Assembly: GCF_019977315.1 (NCBI RefSeq)
Contig: NZ_AP024652.1
Location: 4,490,427-4,554,426, forward strand
Length of the DNA: 64,000 bases
Source of the DNA: Arthrobacter sp. StoSoilB22
GTDB lineage: Bacteria; Actinomycetota; Actinomycetes; Actinomycetales; Micrococcaceae
Direction of reading: 5' to 3'
The position numbers were made by a program, and so were the translations under genes. The stretch's first letter is position 1. Each line of letters opens with the position of its first letter. Below are positions 23,870 to 32,022 of the stretch, one piece after another. The notes beneath the pieces are model-generated. The model was given only the letters and a program-made list of their open reading frames with translations. It was not told the DNA's origin and made no database searches.

Positions 23870-25372
23870 TTAGGCCTCCGGCAGCGGCGAGTAGACGGTA
23901 AGCTCGCCCGGCTTCACCGTGAAGGTGGCTTTGCGGACGCCAGGCTTCGGCTCCCCGTCAACCGCCAGAACCAAGGGTTGCCCAATCGCTTCCACGGTAA
24001 CGGTAGTGGCCTCGGTCAGGTGGGTGACCTTGGAGGCGGCAACCGTACCCGTCACGACTGCCCAGAGCAGCCTTGCACGGGCAAACGGCTCGTCCGCAGT
24101 GATCATGCGCAGATCGAAAACACCGTCATCCAGTACCGGCCTGCGTAGTGGTGCATGATCGCTGGGGTAGAACCTGCCCCTGCCCATGTAGAGAATCCAG
24201 AGCTTGTGCTTCACCCCATCAACCAGGAGTGTGGTGGGGGAGTTCACTCCGAAGGTGCGTAGCGATGCCACCACGCCGGCCAACGGCTTACCCATAGCGG
24301 GCTGCAATCTCTCCCGGCGACGCACCAGATTCGGATAGACGCCAAAGCTGGCAGTATTCAGCATGGCCAACTCGGTGGTCTCGGGCGCCTCGGGAAGGCC
24401 CCGCTGGACCACCACATGGCCCAAATCGACGGAAGCCGCCTGCCCTCGGGTCACGGCGTCGATTGCATCGTCTATGGAGCTGGTACCGAGGTCGCGGGCG
24501 AAGTGGTTGAGGGTTCCCCCTGGCAGGACCAGGAGCGGCAGTGAATGTTCGACGGCGGCAGCCGCCGCGGTGCCCACCGTTCCGTCGCCGCCCCAAACGC
24601 CCAAGGCGACGATGCCTGGTCGGGTTGCGACCGCCTCGATTTCAGCCGCTACGTCTTCACCCTCGGAAATTTCACGTATATGCGCCTTAGGGAATATGCC
24701 CCGCAAAAGTTCCGCGGTTTCAGGGGTGTAGGACCCACCCAGGGCATTGACCGCTATACCCAGCCCGTCGCCATCAGATATTGCCGGCGCCTTCGCAGGC
24801 GTTCGGCGAGGTGTCGGTTCAGCAGGTCTGGCAGGCCACCACTTACGGGTCAGGACGGCTGCTCCGGCGCCCAGTGCGGAACCGAACACCACATCGGAGG
24901 GCCAGTGGGCGCCCGTGTGCACGCGTGAGTAGGCCACTCCCGCAGCAATCGGAGCAAAGGCCAGACCCAGGCCGGGGGAGACAATCCCAGCGCCCACAGC
25001 AAATGCCACGGCGGACGCGGAATGACCCGAGGGCATGGATGAACTGGTGGGTTGCGGGTTCACGAAGCGGAACAGCGGCAGGTGCGTCGGGAGGGGGCGG
25101 GCCCGAGGGAGCAGCCGCTTGAAGATGAGGTTGGTGACCGCTGACGCGACACCTAGCGCGAGTACCCCGTGAAGGGCCGCCCTGCGCGGTTTACCGGGAA
25201 AGGCGGCCATGACTCCGGCTATTCCGAGCCACAACTTCCCTTTGGTGGCCGCAGCGGAGAGTCTCCGGAAAAAGACATCGTGATCGCCCTGGGGTTGCCG
25301 GGACACTGCCCGCACCAGGAAATGGTCAAACCTCGCAACCCGTTTGGGGCCTTTGCCCAAGAAGCCTCGCAT
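23870..25372 (-). CDS. PAP2 phosphatase / diacylglycerol kinase-family fusion
   Basis: A 500-residue two-domain protein. Residues about 60-175 are a PAP2 phosphatase: KRLLPRARPLP, SSMPSGHSASAVAFA and YSRVHTGAHWPSDVVFG hold the three phosphatase motifs. Residues 200-500 are a lipid-kinase catalytic domain with GVWGGDGTVGTAA and VLPGGTLNHFARDLG. The two halves could dephosphorylate and phosphorylate lipids at the membrane, but the actual substrate is not shown. Divergent from a second PAP2 gene only 55 bp away. Confidence 0.92.
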   Translation of the reverse strand: MRGFLGKGPKRVARFDHFLVRAVSRQPQGDHDVFFRRLSAAATKGKLWLGIAGVMAAFPGKPRRAALHGVLALGVASAVTNLIFKRLLPRARPLPTHLPLFRFVNPQPTSSSMPSGHSASAVAFAVGAGIVSPGLGLAFAPIAAGVAYSRVHTGAHWPSDVVFGSALGAGAAVLTRKWWPARPAEPTPRRTPAKAPAISDGDGLGIAVNALGGSYTPETAELLRGIFPKAHIREISEGEDVAAEIEAVATRPGIVALGVWGGDGTVGTAAAAAVEHSLPLLVLPGGTLNHFARDLGTSSIDDAIDAVTRGQAASVDLGHVVVQRGLPEAPETTELAMLNTASFGVYPNLVRRRERLQPAMGKPLAGVVASLRTFGVNSPTTLLVDGVKHKLWILYMGRGRFYPSDHAPLRRPVLDDGVFDLRMITADEPFARARLLWAVVTGTVAASKVTHLTEATTVTVEAIGQPLVLAVDGEPKPGVRKATFTVKPGELTVYSPLPEA

Positions 25373-25427
25373 GCCTTCACACTAACGCCTGCCGGTGCCA
25401 CCCATCTGCCATGGCTACCATGAATGG

Positions 25428-26132
25428 ATGATTCGTGTACTCCATCCACGTCCGCGCCCCGGCTGGCAGCTGGTCACCCCCGGAGTACTCCTGCTGTGCG
25501 CCTTTGCAGTTCCCGGGGTGTTGATCATGGCAGGGCCAGGCGAGCCGGCCTTCAACCGGGCGGACACCGGCTGGCAATCCTACGCCTTCAGCCTGCACTC
25601 CCCGTTCTGGGATCAGGTGAACGCAGTCCTCAATTGGGCAGGGTATGCCGGGATGCTTTTCTTCCACGCGGTGCTGGCTGCGTCGCTCCTGATATGGCGC
25701 CGACCCAAAGCAGCCATCTTCGCGGCTGCAAGCGGCCTTTCCGTACTGGCGCTGACGCAGCTGGCGAAAGCCGTGGTGGGCAGGGACCGGCCAGAGGGGG
25801 CCAGGGTTCTCACCGATACAGGTTCATACCCCTCAGGGCATGTATCTGCAACCACGGCGTTCCTCCTGGTGACCACGTTGCTGATCGGACGCTGGTGGAT
25901 GGCAGTGATCGCCGCCCTTGGCGTGATCGCCATGATGATGAGTCGCACTTACCTCTCGGCCCACTGGCTCAGTGATGTCCTGGGCGGGGCGTGCCTTGCC
26001 GCCGGCACTGTGCTCCTCATGTGGTGGTACTTCCGAGACACATGCATTAAGGAGAATGAGCTGGCAGACGGGCGCACTATTTGGTCGGCAAAGGCTTCGC
26101 AACGCCGGCAAGAAGCAGAGCAAGCAAAATAG
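25428..26132 (+). CDS. PAP2 family membrane phosphatase
   Basis: A 234-residue protein with about six membrane segments and PAP2 motifs KAVVGRDRPEGARV, SYPSGHVSATTAF and SRTYLSAHWLSDVLGG. Probably removes phosphate from a lipid or polyprenyl carrier outside the membrane. ATG 25428 (MIRVLHPRPR) is chosen because the 11 residues encoded upstream are not conserved-looking. Its last 56 bp overlap the 3' end of the convergent MFS gene. Confidence 0.9.
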   Translation: MIRVLHPRPRPGWQLVTPGVLLLCAFAVPGVLIMAGPGEPAFNRADTGWQSYAFSLHSPFWDQVNAVLNWAGYAGMLFFHAVLAASLLIWRRPKAAIFAAASGLSVLALTQLAKAVVGRDRPEGARVLTDTGSYPSGHVSATTAFLLVTTLLIGRWWMAVIAALGVIAMMMSRTYLSAHWLSDVLGGACLAAGTVLLMWWYFRDTCIKENELADGRTIWSAKASQRRQEAEQAK

Positions 26133-27264
26133 GCGCACCGATGGCAAGCAAAGCCATATGGATTCCGGTGTGGTCGCCGAGGTAGCCCAGCAGTGGCGGA
26201 CCAGCCAGGAAGGCTACGTAGCCTATGGTGGAAACCACGGATACCCGGGCGGCTGCATGCTTGGGGTCGTCCGCTGCGGCCGACATCCCCATGGGGAAGG
26301 CCAAGGCCGCTCCAACGCCCCACAGTGCCGCACCAACGCCGGCCAGGACCACATTGCCTGCGAAGACAAACAGTGCGAGCCCTGCGGCGGCTGCTGCCAT
26401 GCTGGCCCGGAGGACGTTCACTCGTCCAAACTTGTCGATCGCCTTGCCGCCGAAGAACCGCATGACGGTCATAGCCAGGACAAAGAGCGCAAAGAGCAAC
26501 GCACCGGTGGACTCCGAGGCTCCGAGGCCGTCCACCGCAGCCTTCGCGATCCAGTCATTGCCCGCACCTTCGGTGAGCGTGGCACCGAGGACCACCACAC
26601 CGATGAGCAGCGTCCTGCCATCCCGCCAAGCTGTGGGACCCTTCTCAGCCACCGCGCCGCCGTCGTGAATTTCTTCCACCTCGTGCGGCAGGAAGTACTT
26701 GGGAACTGTCAGCGCCAAGGCGATGGCGATCGCCGCGATAACCAACAAGTGCTCCGGCAAGCCCACACCCAGTTGGGAGAGTCCGGCACCGATCAGGGCG
26801 CCCAGGAACGCCCCACCACTGAAGGCAGCGTGGAATTGGGGCATGATGGTGCGCTTGAGCCGGTGCTCGACGTCAGCGCCTTCGATGTTCTGAGCCACGT
26901 CCCATAGCCCGATGCCAATGCCGAAGAAGAACAGGGCTACCGCCGTACCCGGAACGGAAGCGGTCATCAGTGAGAAGGCAATGGCTGCACCTGCGGCGCC
27001 AGCCACGATGCCGGCCACCCGGACCGTGTTGGCTGTACCGATCCTGCCCACTACCCATCCGGCCGATGGCAGCGCCAGTAGAGAACCCACAGCGGTGCAG
27101 AGCAATAGCGTGCCCATCTGGCCGGACGTCAGGCTGAGCGCCTCCGTCACAGCAGGGATGCGCGCAGCCCAGCTGGCGAAGACCAATCCGTTCATGCCGA
27201 AGATCAGGAACGTCGCCACGGCCGCGGCGTTGACGTTGGTGGTGCTTCTGGTGTTGGTGGTCAT
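26077..27264 (-). CDS. MFS transporter
   Basis: A 395-residue transporter with twelve hydrophobic segments. Typical features are FLIFGMNGLVFASWAARIPAV in helix 1 and GWVVGRIGTANTVRVAG in the helix 2-3 loop; the pattern is that of the FucP/YbjJ-like family. I chose ATG 27264 (MTTNTRSTT), which overlaps the stop of the upstream DeoR gene (ATGA), so the two are coupled. Substrate probably a sugar or small polar metabolite, by the DeoR partner; not proven. Confidence 0.9.
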   Translation of the reverse strand: MTTNTRSTTNVNAAAVATFLIFGMNGLVFASWAARIPAVTEALSLTSGQMGTLLLCTAVGSLLALPSAGWVVGRIGTANTVRVAGIVAGAAGAAIAFSLMTASVPGTAVALFFFGIGIGLWDVAQNIEGADVEHRLKRTIMPQFHAAFSGGAFLGALIGAGLSQLGVGLPEHLLVIAAIAIALALTVPKYFLPHEVEEIHDGGAVAEKGPTAWRDGRTLLIGVVVLGATLTEGAGNDWIAKAAVDGLGASESTGALLFALFVLAMTVMRFFGGKAIDKFGRVNVLRASMAAAAAGLALFVFAGNVVLAGVGAALWGVGAALAFPMGMSAAADDPKHAAARVSVVSTIGYVAFLAGPPLLGYLGDHTGIHMALLAIGAPILLALLLAGVAKPLPTK

Positions 27265-28028
27265 GCAATCACAACTTCCACGGAGAGTTTGTTGAGCCGG
27301 GCAAGATCGTCGGGGGATGGTTCTTGGTCTGTCACGATGACGTCCACAGCCTCCATGGCTGCCGCGAGAGCTACTGCGCTGGCATTCCACTTGCTGCCTG
27401 CGGATGCCGCGATGACCCGCGCCGCGGATTCCAGTCCGGCACGTTTCACCGCGGCATCATCAAGATCGTGGGCCAGCAGGCCGTCCTTGAGGTTAAGTGC
27501 GCAGGGAGTTACGACGGCGGTGTCGAACCTCAGTGAGCGAATGTTGGCTTCGGTCATGGGTCCCCGGAACGACTGTTCCCCCGGGATGAGACGGCCGCCG
27601 GGAAGAATGAGCTCCGGCGCGCGGCCGTCCTTGGTGTGAGTGAGGGCCTCGACGCCATGCAGTGACATGGGCATTACCGTGATTTCACGGTTACCCAGGC
27701 GGCGCGCGATTTCCGTTGCCGTGGATCCGCTGTCCAGCCACACGTATTCGCGGTCCCTGATCAGCTGGTCCACCACCTTTGCAATACGGACCTTGGCTTC
27801 GTGGTGTTCCAATTCGCGTTGCCCGTAACCTGGGTTGTCTCCGCGCGCCAACAGGCTGCGTGCACCGCCGTGGACGCGCTTCAGGACTCCGTTGGCGGCG
27901 AGGATTTCCAGGTCGCGGCGGACGGTGGCGCCGGAAGCTCCTGTTGCTTGGACGAGCTCTTCCACTGTTGCTTGCTCGCGGGTGCGCAACAGCTCGCCAA
28001 TGAGCCGGTGGCGGTCAGCAGTTCCCAT
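27261..28028 (-). CDS. DeoR/GlpR family transcriptional regulator
   Basis: 255 residues with N-terminal DeoR HTH (RHRLIGELLRTREQATVEELVQATGASGATVRRDLEIL, then GVLKRVHGGA) and a DeoR C-terminal sensor domain (VWLDSGSTATEIARRL and ILPGGRLIPGEQSFRG), which binds phosphosugars in known members. An inverted repeat 21 bp upstream of its start is a candidate self-operator. First gene of the regulator-transporter pair. Confidence 0.93.
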   Translation of the reverse strand: MGTADRHRLIGELLRTREQATVEELVQATGASGATVRRDLEILAANGVLKRVHGGARSLLARGDNPGYGQRELEHHEAKVRIAKVVDQLIRDREYVWLDSGSTATEIARRLGNREITVMPMSLHGVEALTHTKDGRAPELILPGGRLIPGEQSFRGPMTEANIRSLRFDTAVVTPCALNLKDGLLAHDLDDAAVKRAGLESAARVIAASAGSKWNASAVALAAAMEAVDVIVTDQEPSPDDLARLNKLSVEVVIA

Positions 28029-28048
28029 GCTTCAACCGTAGCAACATT

Positions 28049-28083
28049 TGCTCAAATAATCACATAGCATGATCATTTGAGCA
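28049..28083. promoter_or_regulatory. Candidate DeoR operator upstream of the regulator-MFS operon
   Basis: Perfect inverted repeat TGCTCAAAT (28049-28057) / ATTTGAGCA (28075-28083) with a 17-bp AT-rich centre, placed where the promoter of the minus-strand operon should be. Confidence 0.6.
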
Positions 28084-28117
28084 CTATCCATCTCTCACAT
28101 CCCATGGCTTAAAGCGA

Positions 28118-28146
28118 AACGCTCTCGCAGCAGGTGCAAGAGCGTT
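28118..28146 (-). terminator. Terminator downstream of the ABC-F gene
   Basis: AACGCTCT (28118-28125) pairs with AGAGCGTT (28139-28146). The minus-strand RNA continues TTCGCTTT. A third copy of AGAGCGTT at 28172-28179 may allow an alternative fold. Confidence 0.55.
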
Positions 28147-28182
28147 CGCCGAAAGGGGCGGTTATGTGAGAGAGCGTTGGAA

Positions 28183-29865
28183 CTAGCGGGCGCGCTCCAC
28201 CCGCTTCTCATCCCACACGGGTTCCTCCGACTCGTAGACCTTGCCGTCGGAACCGAAGATCATGAAACGGTCAAAGGACTTTGCGAACCAGCGGTCGTGC
28301 GTGACAGCAAGGACAGTGCCCTCGAAAGCGTCGATGGCCCGTTCCAGAGCCTCGCCCGAGTGAAGGTCCAGGTTGTCGGTTGGCTCGTCCAGCAACAAGA
28401 GGGTAGCGCCGGACAGCTGCAGCAGCAGGATCTGGAAACGTGCCTGTTGGCCACCGGACAACGACTCGTACTTCTGCTCGGACTGACCGGCCAAGCCGTA
28501 CGAATCCAAGGCACCGGCGGCGGCCTCACGGGCGAGTCCGGAACGGTGCTCATCGCCACGGTGCAGGATCTCGAGCAGCGTCCGGCCCAACAGATCAGGC
28601 CGGACATGCGTCTGTGCGAAGAACCCTGGCCGGATGCGGGCACCCAGCTTCACGGTGCCTTGATGCGGCACTTCAGCAATCACTACCTCGGACACCGGCA
28701 GGTGCTCACGCTCCGGATCGGTGCCGCCGGTAGCCAGGAGGCGCAGGAAGTGGCTCTTTCCCGAACCGTTGGAACCAAGAACACCAACGCGGTCGCCGAA
28801 CCAGATCTCTGTGGAGAACGGCTTCATGAGACCGGTCAGTTCGAGCTTCTCGGCCACGACGGCACGCTTGGCTGTTCGCCCACCTTTGAGGCGCATCTTG
28901 ACGTTCTGTTCGATCGGCAAGGCCTCGGGTGGGCCGGCTTCCAGGAACTTGGCCAGACGGGTTTGTGCTGCTTGGTACCGGTTAGCCATATCGGAACGGA
29001 AAGCGGCCTTGTTCTTGTACATGTTGACGAGTTCTTTGAGCTTTATATGCTCCTCATCCCAGCGCTTACGGAGTTCCTCGAAACGGGCGTTACGATCGGC
29101 ACGCGCCTCGACATATGTGCCGAAGCCGCCACCATGGATCCATGCTGAAGCGCCATTGATACCGGGCTCGAGTGTGACGATACGGCTGGCCGCGTTGTTG
29201 AGCAGCTCGCGGTCGTGGCTGATGAACAGGACGGTCTTCTTGGACTCGTTGAGCTTGCTTTCCAGCCAGCGCTTGCCCGGAACGTCCAGGTAGTTATCGG
29301 GTTCGTCGAGGAGGAGGAGCTCGTCCGGGCCAGCGAACAGGGCTTCCAGGACCAGGCGCTTCTGCTCGCCACCTGACAACGTGGAGGCGCGGCGGAACTG
29401 TGCCTTGTCGAAGGAAATACCGAGGGCTGCCATGCAGACCTCGTCCCAGACGGTCTCGACGTCGTATCCGCCGGCGTCTCCCCAGTCCACGATCGCCTGC
29501 GCATACTTCATCTGCGTGGGCTCGTCGTCGTGCTCCATCATGGCCAGCTCGGCGTCCTCCACAGCCTTGGCAGCGGCCGCGAGGCTGGCCTGCGCCGTGG
29601 AAACGAGGAGATCCCGGACAGTGGATTCGTCCCGCACCTGGCCCACGAACTGCCGCATGATGCCCATGTTTCCGGAGCGGCCCACCACACCTTCGTCGGG
29701 GGTGAGATCTCCCGAAATGATCTTGAACAGGGTGGTCTTGCCCGTTCCGTTGGGCCCGATAAGCGCCGTCTTGGTGCCATCGGGGACCTTGAAGGTCACC
29801 CCGTTGAGCAGCTGGGTGCCGTCGGAGAGGAAGTAGTCGATGCCTGAAACGTCAATATGGGCCAC
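28183..29865 (-). CDS. ABC-F family ATPase
   Basis: 560 residues with two ABC cassettes and no membrane segment. Cassette 1: GPNGTGKTT, LSGGEQKRLVLEAL, LLLLDEPDNYLD. Cassette 2: GSNGSGKSH, LSGGQQARFQILLL, LLLLDEPTDNLD. The linker region (about 240-300: FEELRKRWDEEHIKLKELVNMYKNKAAF) is the charged helical hairpin that reaches the ribosomal P/E site in ABC-F proteins. Translation factor or ribosome-protection role; not a transporter. No resistance phenotype can be read from the sequence. Confidence 0.95.
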   Translation of the reverse strand: MAHIDVSGIDYFLSDGTQLLNGVTFKVPDGTKTALIGPNGTGKTTLFKIISGDLTPDEGVVGRSGNMGIMRQFVGQVRDESTVRDLLVSTAQASLAAAAKAVEDAELAMMEHDDEPTQMKYAQAIVDWGDAGGYDVETVWDEVCMAALGISFDKAQFRRASTLSGGEQKRLVLEALFAGPDELLLLDEPDNYLDVPGKRWLESKLNESKKTVLFISHDRELLNNAASRIVTLEPGINGASAWIHGGGFGTYVEARADRNARFEELRKRWDEEHIKLKELVNMYKNKAAFRSDMANRYQAAQTRLAKFLEAGPPEALPIEQNVKMRLKGGRTAKRAVVAEKLELTGLMKPFSTEIWFGDRVGVLGSNGSGKSHFLRLLATGGTDPEREHLPVSEVVIAEVPHQGTVKLGARIRPGFFAQTHVRPDLLGRTLLEILHRGDEHRSGLAREAAAGALDSYGLAGQSEQKYESLSGGQQARFQILLLQLSGATLLLLDEPTDNLDLHSGEALERAIDAFEGTVLAVTHDRWFAKSFDRFMIFGSDGKVYESEEPVWDEKRVERAR

Positions 29866-29899
29866 GTTTCAATCCTCCCACGACGGTCCCCCTCCGGTG

Positions 29900-31918
29900 T
29901 CAGCCGGCTGCGGTGAGGAACGACTTCAGCAGGGGTCCGCTGGTAGTGGCACCCAAGCCACCCTCTTCCACGAACACGGCAACCGCCAGATCCCCATGCG
30001 TCGCCACGATCCACGCATGGGTCTTTGGCGGGTTGTCATTGCCGAATTCCGCGGTGCCTGTTTTGGCCCCGACCGGCGTACCGGGAACTTCGGCGAGGAA
30101 GCCAGCGTGGCCTGAGGTCACTACAGCCCGCATCATGTCGGACAGTGCAGCGGCTTCTTCCTTGGTGATCGGCTTGGTGGACGCCGGTGACACAGGAACG
30201 GCGCTCACTGAAGCGGAAGCGGACGCGGACGACGGCGACGCGGCACCACTTTCGGTGGGCGTGGCACCGGCGCTGGGGTTCTGAGTGGCCTCCGAGCCCT
30301 GTGCGGCATCAGCGTTCAGCACGAGCTGCGGAGAGACGGGCGCACCGTTGGCGACGGAAGCTGCCATGACCGCGGCTGAGAGCGGGGAAAAGAGCACCTT
30401 GCCCTGGCCGATCATGGAAGCAGCGTGCTCGGTACCTTCGGCAGCGCCCGGAACAGAACCCAAAAACGCGTCTGCTCCCAGTTTGGGAGCTTCAACCGCC
30501 ACGCCCAGAGCCTGAGCTGCGGATTCGAGCTGGTCCTGGCTGACGGCATCCCGGGCGTTGATGAAGGCCGTATTGCAGGAGTGCGCAAAAGCGTCGCGGA
30601 GGGCCACCGAGCCGAGGGAGCTTTCCGGATACCCTTCGGCGTTCTTGAACGTGCGGCCGTCCACGGTCAGCGTTGAGGGGCATTCAACCTTGGAATCGGG
30701 GGTGGCGCCGTTGCGGAACATGGCCAGGGAATCAACAATCTTGAAGGTGGAACCCGGCGCATATTGGCCAAGCATGGCCGTGTTGTAGCCGTTGCTGCCT
30801 GGTCCGGACGCTGCGGCTAGTACAGCGCCGGTGGATGGCTTAAGGGCAACAATGGCCGACGCGGGCCCAACACCGGCCAACGTTTCCTCCGCCAGCTGCT
30901 GGAGTTTCAGGTCCAGCGTGGTTTTCAGCGTGGTGCCCGGGGACGGGAGGGACGAGAAGAACACTTTGGTGCCCGGGGTCTCACCTTCGGACTTAACCTC
31001 GGGAGTTGCCAGGACTTCCACGCCATCTTTACCGCGCAGCAACGAGTCGTACTTCTGCTGCAGACCGCCAGTGCCCGTGGTGTCTCCGGCGCGCAGCGCA
31101 CCATTGGAGTTTTCAATCTGTTCAGCACTGGCTTGGCCAACACTGCCCAGTAATGCCCGGGCAAAGGTGCGGGTTGGAGCCAAAGCCATGGAGTCAAGGA
31201 TGCTTGAACCGCCGGGGATGGCCTCAATCTTCGCTTCAGTGATATCCGCCGTGTACGCACGGAGAACGAGGCCTTCAACGAAAGCCTGCGGACCGGACGC
31301 AGCAACCTGCTTGGCGTACTCTTCAGGGTCCAGCCCGAGCAGAGCCGCCATGGCTCGCGCAGAACTGTCGGCTTGCTCCGCCGGAACCTTTGTTTTGTCG
31401 ATGCCCACACGGAAGACGGGACGGTCCTCAACAATGGGGGCATCTCCAGCACCCAGGATCTGGCCACGCTGGGCGGGAACAGTCTTGACGGACAAGGTTT
31501 CACCCTCGGAAAGTTCCGGGGCGAGGAGTGCAGGTGCCCATTGGACAGCCCACTTGTCACCGGCCTTCTTCAGTGTGGCTTCGGAGCTGTACTCCCACTT
31601 TGCCGAGCCGATGTTCCAGCTGTACTTAAGGGGGAAAGTTGCGGTGTCGCCGTCGAGCTTAACGTCGCCTGACTCTACTGCCGGTTTGGCGTCGAGTCCC
31701 TCGAACACGGCTTTGAGTTGTTCGTTGGCCGCGGCGGCGTCCTTGCCCTCCACGGTGAGCGAACCGACGTCGAGCGCTGCCAGAGAGGAAGCGAGCTGCT
31801 TCGCTGCCCCTTCCGCACCGGCGCGGCCGTCATCACAGGCGGTTAGCGAGCCGGCCATCACGAGCGTCACGAGACCAAGAACAAGACGATGCTTTTTCAG
31901 TTTCCCCATTTGCGACAT
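29900..31918 (-). CDS. Class B penicillin-binding lipoprotein with NTF2-like N-terminal domain
   Basis: A lipoprotein signal (GLVTLVMAGSLTAC) is followed by an NTF2-like MecA_N domain (about 30-130), a PBP dimerisation domain, and a transpeptidase domain with STFK (S390), SCN (HSCNTAF) and KTGT (GAKTGTAEF). A Ser/Ala-rich insert lies near residues 560-595. Family members crosslink peptidoglycan; the N-terminal domain is shared with low-affinity PBPs, which does not by itself show resistance. ATG 31918 is preferred (AGGGGA upstream); GTG 31939 is possible. Confidence 0.93.
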   Translation of the reverse strand: MSQMGKLKKHRLVLGLVTLVMAGSLTACDDGRAGAEGAAKQLASSLAALDVGSLTVEGKDAAAANEQLKAVFEGLDAKPAVESGDVKLDGDTATFPLKYSWNIGSAKWEYSSEATLKKAGDKWAVQWAPALLAPELSEGETLSVKTVPAQRGQILGAGDAPIVEDRPVFRVGIDKTKVPAEQADSSARAMAALLGLDPEEYAKQVAASGPQAFVEGLVLRAYTADITEAKIEAIPGGSSILDSMALAPTRTFARALLGSVGQASAEQIENSNGALRAGDTTGTGGLQQKYDSLLRGKDGVEVLATPEVKSEGETPGTKVFFSSLPSPGTTLKTTLDLKLQQLAEETLAGVGPASAIVALKPSTGAVLAAASGPGSNGYNTAMLGQYAPGSTFKIVDSLAMFRNGATPDSKVECPSTLTVDGRTFKNAEGYPESSLGSVALRDAFAHSCNTAFINARDAVSQDQLESAAQALGVAVEAPKLGADAFLGSVPGAAEGTEHAASMIGQGKVLFSPLSAAVMAASVANGAPVSPQLVLNADAAQGSEATQNPSAGATPTESGAASPSSASASASVSAVPVSPASTKPITKEEAAALSDMMRAVVTSGHAGFLAEVPGTPVGAKTGTAEFGNDNPPKTHAWIVATHGDLAVAVFVEEGGLGATTSGPLLKSFLTAAG

Positions 31919-31965
31919 TATGCCCCGTTCCCCTGACACTTTCTTCTTGTGCCCGTTAAACGGAC

Positions 31966-32008
31966 GGCCGTCGCCCGTTGCTCCGGACGGAGGCAGCGGG
32001 CGACGGCG
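31966..32008 (-). terminator. GC-rich hairpin after the GH31 gene
   Basis: CCGTCGCCCG-TTGC pairs with GCAG-CGGGCGACGG around a loop containing TCCGGACGGA; GTTTAAC follows in the minus direction. It separates GH31 from the penicillin-binding gene. Confidence 0.6.
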
Positions 32009-32022
32009 GTCTGCACGTCAGG

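Noticed and set aside
29900..31918. Beta-lactam resistance determinant (MecA-like)
   Set aside because: The NTF2-like domain is shared by many ordinary actinobacterial penicillin-binding proteins; sequence alone does not support a resistance claim.
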